Shown here piece by piece: positions 17,423-26,047 of a DNA stretch of 64,000 nucleotides. Within the stretch, counting starts at the first letter, position 1, and every line of letters begins with the position of its first letter. The stretch is from NCBI RefSeq assembly GCF_009852415.1, contig NZ_WOXS01000002.1:3060501-3124500 (forward strand), in the 5' to 3' direction. The notes below the pieces were generated by a model, which had not been told where the DNA came from, made no database searches, and worked only from the letters and a program-made list of their open reading frames with translations. The DNA comes from Streptomyces sp. Tu 3180. GTDB taxonomy: Bacteria > Actinomycetota > Actinomycetes > Streptomycetales > Streptomycetaceae. Position numbers and translations under genes: made by a program.

Positions 17423-18382
17423 CTAGCGGCGGGCGCCGACGCGCCGGCGGCGGTACAGCATCGCCCCGCCCGCGATCAGCGCGGCGCTGGTGGCCGAGGC
17501 GGCGATCAGGCCCTCGCTGCCGGTCTCGGCCAGGTGGGGCCCGGTGCCGGGCCGCTCCTCGTCGACGGACGGAGGCGCGGGCGGCGTCTTCCTGCCGGGC
17601 TCGGGCGCCGGCGTGGGGGTGGGGGTGGGGGTGACGGCGGGCGGGGTCGTGTCGTCCTCGCCGTAGCCGTACCCGGTGTTGGCGCAGGTGTTGTCGTACG
17701 CGGAGTCGAACAGCCCGATCAGGTCGACGGCGTTGCCGCACGCGTTCACCGGCACGTGCACCGGCACCTGGACGTTGTTCCCGGACAGCACACCGGGGGA
17801 GCCCTGGGTACCGCCCACCGCGTGCGCACCGCCGTACGAGGAGCCGCTGCGGGAGGAGGCGTCGTGGGAGGAGTCCGACGACCGGTCCTCGGCCCGGTGC
17901 GCGTGCGAGCCGTTGGCACAGGAGTTGCCGGCCGCCGTGTTGAACGCCCCGACCGCGGTGACGTCGTTGCCGCACACGTTCACCGGCACGTGCACCGGCA
18001 CCTGGACGTTGTTCCCGGACGCCACGCCGGGGGAGTTCTCCGCGCCGCCCACCGCGTGCGCACCGCCGTGCGAGGAGCCGCTGCGGGAGGAGGTGCCGTG
18101 GGAGGAGTCCGACGACCGGTCCTCGGCCCGGTGCGCGTGCGAGCCGTTGACGCAGGAGTTGTCGAACGCGCCGTTGAACGCGGCGACCGCACCGACGGTG
18201 TTGCCGCACACGTTCACCGGTGCGTGCACCGGCGCCTGCACGTTGTTCCCGGACAGCACACCGGGAGAATCCTCGGCACCGCCCACCGCGTGCGAGTCGG
18301 CGAAGGCGGGGGTTCCGTACAGGGACAGAATGCCCGTGGCGGCGGCCGCCGCGAACACTCCCCTGCTCAGGGTCTGTCGCAA
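17423..18382 (-). CDS. Cell-wall-anchored long chaplin with three chaplin domains
   Basis: A 319-residue surface protein that in this family assembles into amyloid-like films lowering surface tension during aerial growth. The start is TTG at 18382, with AGGAAG upstream. A signal peptide (cleavage after AFA, residue 28) is followed by three chaplin domains (about 37-79, 117-158 and 196-236). Each has the GNNVQ core and two cysteines (59/77, 137/155, 215/233). Gly/Ser/His-rich linkers repeat between them. A Pro/Thr stalk (245-280) precedes the sortase signal LAETG (284-288), a membrane helix and RRRR. Known long chaplins ChpA-C carry two domains, so three is unusual. Confidence 0.93.
   Translation of the reverse strand: MRQTLSRGVFAAAAATGILSLYGTPAFADSHAVGGAEDSPGVLSGNNVQAPVHAPVNVCGNTVGAVAAFNGAFDNSCVNGSHAHRAEDRSSDSSHGTSSRSGSSHGGAHAVGGAENSPGVASGNNVQVPVHVPVNVCGNDVTAVGAFNTAAGNSCANGSHAHRAEDRSSDSSHDASSRSGSSYGGAHAVGGTQGSPGVLSGNNVQVPVHVPVNACGNAVDLIGLFDSAYDNTCANTGYGYGEDDTTPPAVTPTPTPTPAPEPGRKTPPAPPSVDEERPGTGPHLAETGSEGLIAASATSAALIAGGAMLYRRRRVGARR
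17675..18292 (-). repeat. Tandem 234-bp repeats encoding chaplin modules
   Basis: The chaplin modules recur with an exact 78-codon (234-bp) period, each opening with HAVGG at residues 31, 109 and 187. The first two units include the linker AHRAEDRSSDSSH; the third changes after its domain. DNA of units 2 and 3 is nearly identical over long stretches, which points to recent unequal crossing-over. Confidence 0.85.
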
Positions 18383-18443
18383 TGTGGTTGTCTTCCTGCT
18401 TGAAGAATGGGAGCGGCCGGCCTCGCATGGAGATCGGCAACCG

Positions 18444-18480
18444 AGGCCACACGTTCTGACCCTCGGCTGTCGTGTGGCCT
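18444..18480. promoter_or_regulatory. Inverted repeat in the chaplin upstream region
   Basis: AGGCCACACG (18444-18453) and CGTGTGGCCT (18471-18480) are perfect 10-bp arms around 17 bases, about 62-98 bp upstream of the TTG start. It could be an operator or a hairpin in the leader of the chaplin mRNA. The surrounding 179 bases hold no gene. Confidence 0.4.
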
Positions 18481-18561
18481 ACTCCTTCATCAACCCGACT
18501 CGGGGGAATCGGTTGCGCAGGTTCACCCGGTTGGACCGCGCGACCCGGGCGCGGTCCGGCG

Positions 18562-19479
18562 TCAGGAGACCACGTCCTTGCGGGCGAACCCGCGGAAGGC
18601 CAGCGCGAACAGCACCAGGGCGTACGTCACGGAGACGGCGGCGCCCTGGATCATGCCGGACCACTCGGGCGTCGGCTGGACGGCGTCCGCCCAGGCGAAC
18701 TGCCAGTGCGCGGGCAGGAAGTGGCGCCAGTCGCCGAGGGCGGTCACCGCGTCCAGGACGTTGCCGACGATGGTCAGGCCGACGGCGCCGCCGACCGCGC
18801 CGAGCGGGGCGTCGGTCCGGGTGGACAGCCAGAACGCGAGCCCGGCGGTGACCAGCTGCGACACGAAGAGGTACGCCACGACCACCACGAGCCGCCCGGC
18901 CGCCGTGCCGGGGTCCAGCGCGCCGCCGGTGGGGATCTGCAGCGGGCCCCATCCGTAGGCCACCGTGCCCACGGCGAGCGCCACCAGCGGCAGCAGCACC
19001 ATCGCGGCGAGGCTCAGGCCCAGTGCGACGATCAGCTTGGACCACAGCAGCCGCATGCGGGGCACGGGCGCGGCGAGCAGGTAGCGCAGGGAGGACCAGC
19101 CGGCCTCCGAGGCGACCGTGTCCCCGCAGAACAGGGCGACCGGGACGACCAGCAGGAAGCCCGCCGAGACGAACAGGTTCACGGCGGCGAAGTTGGCGCC
19201 GGACGCGGTGGCCGTGTCCATCAGGTTGATCCGGTCGCCGCGGCCGCCCGGCTCGCCGCCGATCGCGAAGGCGACCACCAGGACGAAGGGCAGGACGGCG
19301 AGGATCGCGCCCATGACGAAGGTGCGGCGGCGCTTGAGCTGCCGGACCAGTTCGACGCGCAGCGGCAGGGTGCGGCCCGCGCGGTAGCCGGCGGCGACCT
19401 CGACGGGCGCCGCCGGTCCGGCCGGCCCGCTCGCGCCGGCCGGCTCGACGGGCTCGTTCCGCTCGGTGAGCGTGCTCAT
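18562..19479 (-). CDS. ABC-2 type transporter permease
   Basis: A 305-residue protein with six predicted membrane helices: after a Pro/Ala-rich N-terminus, helices start near 56, 99, 145, 190 and beyond. It has the cytoplasmic QLKRRRTF element just before helix 1, typical of ABC-2 exporters that pair with a single-domain ATPase. Its start overlaps the stop of the upstream hydrolase-ATPase fusion gene by 4 bases, so the two should form one complex. The transported substrate is unknown. Confidence 0.85.
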   Translation of the reverse strand: MSTLTERNEPVEPAGASGPAGPAAPVEVAAGYRAGRTLPLRVELVRQLKRRRTFVMGAILAVLPFVLVVAFAIGGEPGGRGDRINLMDTATASGANFAAVNLFVSAGFLLVVPVALFCGDTVASEAGWSSLRYLLAAPVPRMRLLWSKLIVALGLSLAAMVLLPLVALAVGTVAYGWGPLQIPTGGALDPGTAAGRLVVVVAYLFVSQLVTAGLAFWLSTRTDAPLGAVGGAVGLTIVGNVLDAVTALGDWRHFLPAHWQFAWADAVQPTPEWSGMIQGAAVSVTYALVLFALAFRGFARKDVVS

Positions 19480-22130
19480 GCGGAACCTCCGATCAGGGTG
19501 AGGAAGGCGTCTTCGAGGCGGCGGTGCGGGCCCACCGACGCCACCGGCACCTCCAGCCGGACCAGCTCCGCGACCAGGCGCGGGGCGCTGCCGCCGGCGT
19601 CCAGCCGGACCAGCAGTCCCTCGTCGGTGCGGACGGCGGAGGCGACGCCGGGCAGTGCGGCGATCTTCTCGGCGACCGGCTCGTCCACCGGCTCCTGCGT
19701 ACCGACCAGCAGGGTGTCGCCGGAGCCGACGATCTCGTGGACCGGGCCGGCCTGGACGAGCCGGCCGCGGTCCATGACCACGAGGTGGGTGCAGGACTGC
19801 TCCACCTCCGCCAGCAGATGGCTGGAGACGATCACCGTGCGCCCGGCGGCGGCGTACCGGATCATCACCTCGCGCATCTCGCGGATCTGGGGCGGGTCGA
19901 GCCCGTTGGTCGGCTCGTCGAGGATGAGCAGGTCCGGCAGGCCGAGCATGGCCTGGGCGATGGCGAGGCGCTGGCGCATGCCCTGGGAGTAGGTGCGCAC
20001 CGCGCGGGCGAGGGCGTCGCCGAGCCCGGCGATCTCCAGGGCCTCCTCCAGGCGGGCGTCCTCGGGCGGGCGGCCGGTGGCCCGCCAGTACAGCTCGAGG
20101 TTCTCCCGGCCGGACAGGTGCGGCAGGAAGCCGGCGCCCTCGACGAAGGCGCCGACGCGGGACAGCACGGGGGCGCCGGGGCGGACGGCGTGGCCGAAGA
20201 CGCGGATCTCGCCGCCGTCCGGCTTGATCAGCCCCATCAGCATGCGCAGGGTGGTGGTCTTGCCCGCGCCGTTCGGGCCGAGGAGGCCGAGGACCTGGCC
20301 CCTCTCGACGCGGAAGGACAGGTCCTGCACGGCGTACCGGTCGGCGGAGCGGGCGTAGCGCTTGCCCAGGCCGGTGATCTGGAGCGGTACGCCGGCGAGT
20401 CCGGGGTCGGGGGCCGGGGCCGCCGTACGGCGGCGGCCGGTGAGGACCAGGGCGAGGGCGGTCACGGCACCGGCGGCCGGCAGCCACCACACCCACGCGG
20501 GCAGCGGGGCCGCCGCGGTGGTCACGCCGGGTGCGGTGGGCACCGTGAGGTCGCTCCTGAGGGAGACGGTGTACGTCGCCGGGGCGGCCGGTGAGGCGTA
20601 GCCGAGGTCGGTGGAGGCGAGGACGAGGCGCAGGCGGTGGCCCTTGCGCACCTCGTGGTCGACGGCCGGGAGGGTGAGCGTCACGTCCTTGCCGGACCCG
20701 GCGCCCTCGACGCGGACCGGGGCGACGAGCTGGGAGGGCAGCACCTGCTGCCGTCCGTCCGGGCCGACGTCGTACACCTTGCCGAACAGCACGGCGTCGT
20801 CGCCGGTCGACCTCACGTGCACGGTGACGGTCGGCGATCCGGTGATCCGCAGGTCGTCGGCGACCGGGGCGGACTCGAAGCGGGCGTGCTGGCCGGGGAA
20901 GTCGAGGGACACCCCGATGCCGAGGGAGGACAGCTGGGCCAGGCCGCCGGAGCCGCCGAGGCCGGGGAGCGCGGAGACGGCGGGCGGGCCGGCGCCGGCC
21001 GGGTTGGCGAAGCTCTGCTCGCGTCCGGTGAGGGCGAAGGACCTGCCGCCGCTGTCCAGGCCCGGGTAGCGGTCCGCGCTCGCGCCGCGCAGCAGGGCCT
21101 CGCCGTCGGTGGAGTCGACGCCTCCGGTGCGGGTGACGCGGAAGGCCGGGCCGGTGTCGGCGCTCTCGTCGTCCTTGAGGTACCGGTCGAACCACGCCCG
21201 GACCCGCGTCCGGACGCGGTCGGTCTCCGGGTCGCCGCCGTCGTGCCCGCCCGCGATCCAGTCGACGTCGACGGGGGCGCCGTTCGCGCGGATCGCGCGC
21301 GCGGCCGCGTCGGCCTGGCCGAGCGGGAAGAGGGAGTCGGACTGGCCCTGCACGAGGAGGGCGGGCACGTCGATGCGGTCGGCGACGGCGGACGGCGAGC
21401 GCTCCCGGAGCAGTTCGCGGGCCCGGTCGTCCGGGGTGCCGGACTCGGCGACCCGCTCGTACATCGCGCACAGCGCGGGCTCGAACTTCTCGCAGCCGCC
21501 GCCGGAGCTGACGAAGACGCCGGCCCACAGCTTCTTGAAGACGCCGTTCGGGAAGAGGGCGTCGGCGAGGTCGAAGTAGGTGATCGCCGGGGCGATGGCG
21601 TCGACGCGGTCGTCGTGCCCGGCGGCGAGCAGGGCTATGGCGCCGCCGTAGGAGGCGCCGGCCATGCCGACGCGCGGGTCGCCGGCCTCGTCGAGCTCGA
21701 CCTCGGGCCGGTCCGCCAGCCAGTCGATGAGCCGGGAGACGTCGGCGACCTCGCCCTCCGGGTCGTTCAGCCCGATCTTCCCGGTGGACTTGCCGAAGCC
21801 CCGCGCGGACCAGGTGAGGACGGCGTACCCGTCGCGCGCGAGCTCCTCGGCCTGCTGCCGCACGTCGTCCTTGCTGCCGCCGAAGCCGTGCCCGAGCAGG
21901 ACGGCGGGGCGGCGGCCGTCCCGGCCGGCGGTGAAGTACGAGGTGTCGATGCGCACCCCGTCGCCCACGGCCACGACCCGGTCGGCGCGGTGGACCGCGG
22001 GCGCGTCGTCCGAGGCGACGGCGGTCCAGGTACCGGCGCCGGCGAGCACGACGACGGCGGCCGCGGCGGCCGCGGTCCGTCGCGGCCGCCGTGACCGCAG
22101 CCACCGCGATCCGGGCAGTCGAAGATCCAT
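19476..22130 (-). CDS. Fusion: extracytoplasmic alpha/beta hydrolase plus ABC ATPase
   Basis: An 884-residue protein joining two normally separate functions. Residues 18-38 form a membrane anchor after RSRRPRR. Residues 50-530 resemble the CocE/S15 (X-Pro dipeptidyl-peptidase) hydrolases, with nucleophile S160 (GASYGG), probable D265 and H296, and a beta-rich C-terminal lobe. A second helix (545-564) followed by RRR returns the chain to the cytoplasm. There, residues 582-880 are a complete ABC ATPase: Walker A GPNGAGKT (618-625), signature YSQGM (714-718), Walker B LLILDEP (734-740) and H771. Charges at both helices agree with hydrolase outside and ATPase inside. It is coupled to the permease gene. 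Confidence 0.85.
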   Translation of the reverse strand: MDLRLPGSRWLRSRRPRRTAAAAAAVVVLAGAGTWTAVASDDAPAVHRADRVVAVGDGVRIDTSYFTAGRDGRRPAVLLGHGFGGSKDDVRQQAEELARDGYAVLTWSARGFGKSTGKIGLNDPEGEVADVSRLIDWLADRPEVELDEAGDPRVGMAGASYGGAIALLAAGHDDRVDAIAPAITYFDLADALFPNGVFKKLWAGVFVSSGGGCEKFEPALCAMYERVAESGTPDDRARELLRERSPSAVADRIDVPALLVQGQSDSLFPLGQADAAARAIRANGAPVDVDWIAGGHDGGDPETDRVRTRVRAWFDRYLKDDESADTGPAFRVTRTGGVDSTDGEALLRGASADRYPGLDSGGRSFALTGREQSFANPAGAGPPAVSALPGLGGSGGLAQLSSLGIGVSLDFPGQHARFESAPVADDLRITGSPTVTVHVRSTGDDAVLFGKVYDVGPDGRQQVLPSQLVAPVRVEGAGSGKDVTLTLPAVDHEVRKGHRLRLVLASTDLGYASPAAPATYTVSLRSDLTVPTAPGVTTAAAPLPAWVWWLPAAGAVTALALVLTGRRRTAAPAPDPGLAGVPLQITGLGKRYARSADRYAVQDLSFRVERGQVLGLLGPNGAGKTTTLRMLMGLIKPDGGEIRVFGHAVRPGAPVLSRVGAFVEGAGFLPHLSGRENLELYWRATGRPPEDARLEEALEIAGLGDALARAVRTYSQGMRQRLAIAQAMLGLPDLLILDEPTNGLDPPQIREMREVMIRYAAAGRTVIVSSHLLAEVEQSCTHLVVMDRGRLVQAGPVHEIVGSGDTLLVGTQEPVDEPVAEKIAALPGVASAVRTDEGLLVRLDAGGSAPRLVAELVRLEVPVASVGPHRRLEDAFLTLIGGSA

Positions 22131-22246
22131 GCGTCAACGGTACGGGGTGAACCTGTCGGCACGTTGTCGACCGCAGGCCGAACCTCGTCACCTCCCACGG
22201 GCGTACGGCGCCGCCGTCGCGTACCGCGTCCGCGGTACGCCGGTGA

Positions 22247-23647
22247 TCAGGAGCGGGCGTCCTCCGGCAGGGTCACCAGCCAGCGGGTGGTGGCGCGGGG
22301 GCGCAGGTAGAGGGCCCAGTAGAGGGTGGCCGCGGCCGTGATGCCGCCGGTCCACAGGAGGTGGCCCGGTTCCTGCTGGGTGAGGACGTAGCCCAGGACC
22401 ACGATCAGGAGGGCCGGTACGGCGGGCCACCACGGCATGCGCCAGGCGCGGGCGTCGCGGTGGGCGCCGCGGCGGGAGAGCAGGGCGGCGACCGCGACGA
22501 GCAGGTACATGCCGGTGACGGAGACGCCCGTGACCCCGTACAGGGTGTCCAGGTCCACGAAGCACAGGGCCGCGCCGGGGACACCGACCGCGAGGGTGGC
22601 GACCCAGGGGGAGCCGAAGCGGCCGAGCCGGGAGAAGACGGCGTTCACCGGCTCGGGCCAGGCCTTGTCCCGTGCGGAGGCGAACAGGACGCGCGAGTTC
22701 TGGATGACCATGACGATGCCGGCGTTGACGATCGCGAGGGCCACGCACAGGCTGACGAAGGTGCCGACGGCGGAGTCGGACCAGGCGGTGACCATGGCGG
22801 AGATGTCGCCGCCGGTCAGCTCGGCGAGGTCGGAGGCGCCCAGGGTGATGGCGACGACCGGGACCAGGATGATCACGGCGGAGATGCCGAGGGTGGCCAG
22901 CACCGTGCGGGCCACGTTGCGGCGCGGGTTCTCCAGCTCCTCGGACAGGTAGACGGCCGTGGAGAAGCCCTGGGTGATGAACAGGGCGATGGCGAGACCG
23001 GAGACGACCAGCAGGGCGGTCACGGTGTCCGGGCGGCCCTCGGCGCCGGCGACCTCCATCGAGAGGAGGGCGGCCGGGCCGCGCTCGGCGTGGGCGAAGC
23101 CCAGCACCGCCACCACGGCCGCCGCGATGACCTCCAGGACCAGGAAGACGCCGGTGATCCAGGCGTTGGCGCGCAGGTCGAGCAGGCCGGCGAGGGTGGC
23201 GAGCAGCATGACGGCGGCGGCGGTCCAGGACGGGTCGAGGCGGGCGATCGGGGCGAGGTAGTCGGCCGTGCCCATCGCGATCACCGGCGGCACGATCATC
23301 ACCACCAGCAGGGACAGCACGAAGACCAGCCAGCCCGCCAGCCGCCCGGCGAGCGTGGAGACCATCGCGTACTCGCCGCCCGCGCTGGGGACGAGGGTGC
23401 CCAGCTCCGAGTAGCAGAACGCCACGGCGACGCAGAGCAGGGAGCCGAGGGCGATGGTGAGGGCGGTGGCGGTGCCCAGGGAGCCGAACAGGTCGGGGAC
23501 GACCACGAACAGGGTGGACGCGGGGGTCACGCACGAGAGGGTGAGGAGGGTGCCGCCGACGACCCCGATGGAGCGCTTGAGCTTCCGGGGGCTGTCCGGG
23601 TCCGCCTCGGTGACGGCGGTCTCGGCGGGGTGGAGCGTGTCGGTCAT
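22247..23647 (-). CDS. APC-superfamily amino acid permease
   Basis: A 466-residue transporter with about 12 membrane helices. The first helix region VVGGTLLTLSCVTPASTLFV and the following SAGGEYAMVSTLAGRLAGW match the amino acid/polyamine/organocation family. Secondary uptake of an amino acid or amine is the expected role. ATG 23647 has GGAAC close upstream. It is a single-gene unit, with methylmalonate-semialdehyde dehydrogenase terminated upstream of it. Substrate specificity is not readable; the pairing with valine/pyrimidine catabolism upstream may be coincidental. Confidence 0.87.
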   Translation of the reverse strand: MTDTLHPAETAVTEADPDSPRKLKRSIGVVGGTLLTLSCVTPASTLFVVVPDLFGSLGTATALTIALGSLLCVAVAFCYSELGTLVPSAGGEYAMVSTLAGRLAGWLVFVLSLLVVMIVPPVIAMGTADYLAPIARLDPSWTAAAVMLLATLAGLLDLRANAWITGVFLVLEVIAAAVVAVLGFAHAERGPAALLSMEVAGAEGRPDTVTALLVVSGLAIALFITQGFSTAVYLSEELENPRRNVARTVLATLGISAVIILVPVVAITLGASDLAELTGGDISAMVTAWSDSAVGTFVSLCVALAIVNAGIVMVIQNSRVLFASARDKAWPEPVNAVFSRLGRFGSPWVATLAVGVPGAALCFVDLDTLYGVTGVSVTGMYLLVAVAALLSRRGAHRDARAWRMPWWPAVPALLIVVLGYVLTQQEPGHLLWTGGITAAATLYWALYLRPRATTRWLVTLPEDARS

Positions 23648-23895
23648 GCGGCGGTTCCGATCGACTCGTGCGACAAGACGTGGGGGCCGGGAGCGCTATC
23701 GCCTCCGGCGGATCAGGTCGTACGTCGTGTGTCCGCTCCCGGTTGCGCAGAATGGAATCCGACGGAAACCGTGACGTCAATGGGTCTTTGCCTACGGAAT
23801 CCGTTGTCTTGAAGCGCTGTCAGTGACCATCAGGACACAACGGAGCGCACGGGAAGCCGTCTTGCGCCGCTGCGGGAACCGCAGGGCCGGACCGC
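23648..23895. other. Intergenic region upstream of the permease
   Basis: No gene is seen. On the minus strand TTGACG (complement of 23775-23780) could be a -35 element of the permease promoter, with a poor -10 18 bases on. GGAATCCG occurs twice as a direct repeat (about 23753 and 23796), flanking that element, and might be a regulator site. Confidence 0.35.
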
Positions 23896-23930
23896 AAAAA
23901 AACGGGGCCGTCCGCATGACGGACGGCCCC
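23896..23930 (-). terminator. Intrinsic terminator of mmsA
   Basis: An 11-bp perfect stem (23904-23914 with 23920-23930) and a 5-base loop are followed on the minus strand by seven consecutive U residues (A-run at 23895-23902). This is a textbook Rho-independent terminator 20 bases after the dehydrogenase stop. Confidence 0.92.
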
Positions 23931-23949
23931 TCGGGGGTGGTGGCGGTGG

Positions 23950-25452
23950 TCAGTGGTTGCGCGGGAAGCCCAGGTCGACGCCGGCCGGGGCGTCGGCCGG
24001 GTCGGGCCAGCGGGTGGTGACGACCTTGCCGCGGGTGTAGAAGTGCGTGCCGTCGTTGCCGTAGATGTGGTGGTCGCCGAAGAGGGAGTCCTTCCAGCCG
24101 CCGAAGGAGTGGTAGCCGACGGGGACCGGGATCGGGACGTTCACGCCGACCATGCCGGCCTCGACCTCCAGCTGGAAGCGGCGGGCCGCGCCGCCGTCCC
24201 GGGTGAAGATCGCGGTGCCGTTGCCGAACGGCGAGGAGTTGACGATCTCCAGGGCCTCCTCGTAGGTCTCGGTGCGCAGCACGCACAGGACCGGGCCGAA
24301 GATCTCGTCCTGGTAGGCCTTCGCCGTGGTCGGCACCTTGTCGAGCAGGGAGATGCCGATCCAGTGGCCGCCCTCGTGGCCCTCGACGGTGTGGCCGGTG
24401 CCGTCGAGGACGACCTCGGCGCCCTCGTCCGCCGCGTTCTCCACGTACGACGCCACCTTGTCGCGGTGGGCCTTGGTGATCAGCGGGCCCATCTCGGACG
24501 TCGGGTCGTCGCCGGGACCGATCTTGATCTTCTCGGCGCGCTCGCGGATCTTCTCCACCAGCTCGTCGCCGATCGCGCCGACGGCGACCACCGCGGAGAT
24601 CGCCATGCAGCGCTCGCCCGCCGAGCCGTAGGCCGCGGAGACGGCCGCGTCGGCCGCCGCGTCGAGGTCGGCGTCGGGCAGCACCAGCATGTGGTTCTTG
24701 GCACCGCCGAGGGCCTGGACGCGCTTGCCGTTGGCGGAGGCGGTGGTGTGGATGTAGCGGGCGATCGGGGTGGAGCCGACGAAGGAGACGGCCTTGACGT
24801 CGGGGTGGGCGAGCAGGCGGTCGACGGCCAGCTTGTCGCCGTGCACGACGTTGAACACGCCGTCGGGCAGCCCGGCCTCGGCCAGCAGCTCGGCCAGGCG
24901 GATCGAGGCCGAGGGGTCCTTCTCGCTCGGCTTCAGCACGAACGTGTTGCCACAGGCGATGGCGATCGGGAACATCCACATCGGCACCATCGCCGGGAAG
25001 TTGAACGGCGTGATGCCGGCGACGACGCCCAGCGGCTGGCGGATGGACGCCACGTCGACGCGGCTGGCGACCTGCGTGGACAGCTCGCCCTTCAGCTGCA
25101 CGGTGATGCCGCAGGCCAGGTCGACGATCTCCAGACCGCGCGCCACCTCGCCGAGGGCGTCGGAGTGCACCTTGCCGTGTTCGGCGGTGATCAGCTCGGC
25201 GATCTCGTCGCGGTGGGCGTCGAGCAGCGCGCGGAACCTGAAGAGGATCGAGGTGCGCTGGGCCAGGGAGGACTGGCCCCAGGACAGGTAGGCCTCCTTG
25301 GCGGCGGCGACCGCGGCGTCCACCTCCTCGACGGAGGCGAACGCGACCTTCGTGGTGACCTCGCCGGTCGCCGGGTTCGTCACCGGGCCGTAAGTGCCCG
25401 AGGCGCCTTCGGCGGTCCTGCCGCCGATCCAGTGGTTGACGATCTTCGTCAT
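23950..25452 (-). CDS. mmsA: Methylmalonate-semialdehyde dehydrogenase (CoA-acylating)
   Basis: A 500-residue aldehyde dehydrogenase that converts (methyl)malonate semialdehyde to propionyl- or acetyl-CoA in valine, inositol and pyrimidine breakdown. The catalytic cysteine is C282 (GERCMAIS). The usual general-base glutamate is replaced by N253 (GGAKNH), as in true MMSDHs. PFNFPAMVP and FGGWKDS are also typical. ATG 25452 is preferred over upstream in-frame starts because AGGAG lies 8 bases before it and family length is about 500. It is transcribed alone, from a probable promoter about 440 bp upstream to the strong terminator at 23896. Confidence 0.93.
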   Translation of the reverse strand: MTKIVNHWIGGRTAEGASGTYGPVTNPATGEVTTKVAFASVEEVDAAVAAAKEAYLSWGQSSLAQRTSILFRFRALLDAHRDEIAELITAEHGKVHSDALGEVARGLEIVDLACGITVQLKGELSTQVASRVDVASIRQPLGVVAGITPFNFPAMVPMWMFPIAIACGNTFVLKPSEKDPSASIRLAELLAEAGLPDGVFNVVHGDKLAVDRLLAHPDVKAVSFVGSTPIARYIHTTASANGKRVQALGGAKNHMLVLPDADLDAAADAAVSAAYGSAGERCMAISAVVAVGAIGDELVEKIRERAEKIKIGPGDDPTSEMGPLITKAHRDKVASYVENAADEGAEVVLDGTGHTVEGHEGGHWIGISLLDKVPTTAKAYQDEIFGPVLCVLRTETYEEALEIVNSSPFGNGTAIFTRDGGAARRFQLEVEAGMVGVNVPIPVPVGYHSFGGWKDSLFGDHHIYGNDGTHFYTRGKVVTTRWPDPADAPAGVDLGFPRNH

Positions 25453-25590
25453 GACCGAGAGCTCCTTCTGAAGATGGCGGCGACGGGAGGGGACGTGCCG
25501 TTCGTGCAGCTCGTGCGCCGTGACCCCGGACAGCCGTGCCGCGGTCTCGGCCACGGGTCCATCCCACCAGGTCCGGGCCTCCGGGTGCGC

Positions 25591-25605
25591 CCGACACAGT
25601 GTCGG
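25591..25605. promoter_or_regulatory. 15-bp perfect palindrome in the mmsA leader
   Basis: CCGACACAGTGTCGG has 7-bp perfect arms around one base, about 140 bp before the mmsA start and inside its predicted leader. It may be a repressor site or part of a leader structure. The rest of the 595-bp interval (25453-26047) shows no convincing gene on either strand. Confidence 0.4.
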
Positions 25606-25902
25606 CCGTTTCGGTCCGCGCGTAGACACATGCGGGAGCGGCGCGGCCGCGGGGCCGGTCCGCGCCCCGGCGGGCGCCGTCGGCGGGACCTCCGGCGCGG
25701 GGCCGCGGCGGGCGGGGAGTCGTCGCCCGCGCCTTCGCTCCTGCCAAAGCGAAGCGGCCTCCCGCGCCGGAGGCGATCTGTGCCCGGGCGTCCCGGGGTG
25801 CGCGCACGGCGTCGGTGACCCATGCGGACACGCCCTTCCTCCCGGGAGCCGGCACGCGCTTCCTCCTCCGCGCGGATCACGCGGACCGTGCGGCTCTCCC
25901 CG

Positions 25903-25931
25903 GTTCTAGCCCGGGCGGGAAACCCTGTCAA
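25903..25931 (-). promoter_or_regulatory. mmsA: Strong vegetative promoter directing mmsA
   Basis: On the minus strand TTGACA (complement of 25926-25931) is followed after exactly 17 bases by TAGAAC (complement of 25903-25908). This is a very good HrdB/sigma-70-type promoter. A start near 25895 would give mmsA a leader of about 440 nt. Confidence 0.7.
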
Positions 25932-25937
25932 TATTTT

Positions 25938-25953
25938 GTCCGGACATACGGAC
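25938..25953. promoter_or_regulatory. Inverted repeat beside the mmsA promoter
   Basis: GTCCGGACATACGGAC contains GTCCG/CGGAC arms and sits directly upstream of the -35 element, in an AT-richer patch (ATATTTTGTCC). The position suits an activator or repressor site. The regulator is unknown. Confidence 0.4.
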
Positions 25954-26047
25954 CAGATCGTGGCGGCATCGCGACGGTCCCGGGCCGGACCCGGGCGGTT
26001 CGTAGCGAAAGGTCCGGTGTCAGTGCCCGGGTCTGACGTGCGGTGCC

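Noticed and set aside
25449..25931. A 160-codon frame in the mmsA leader on the minus strand
   Set aside because: Product is Arg/Pro/Gly-rich without fold or start signals, and it starts upstream of the predicted transcript start. It overlaps the real mmsA start out of frame.
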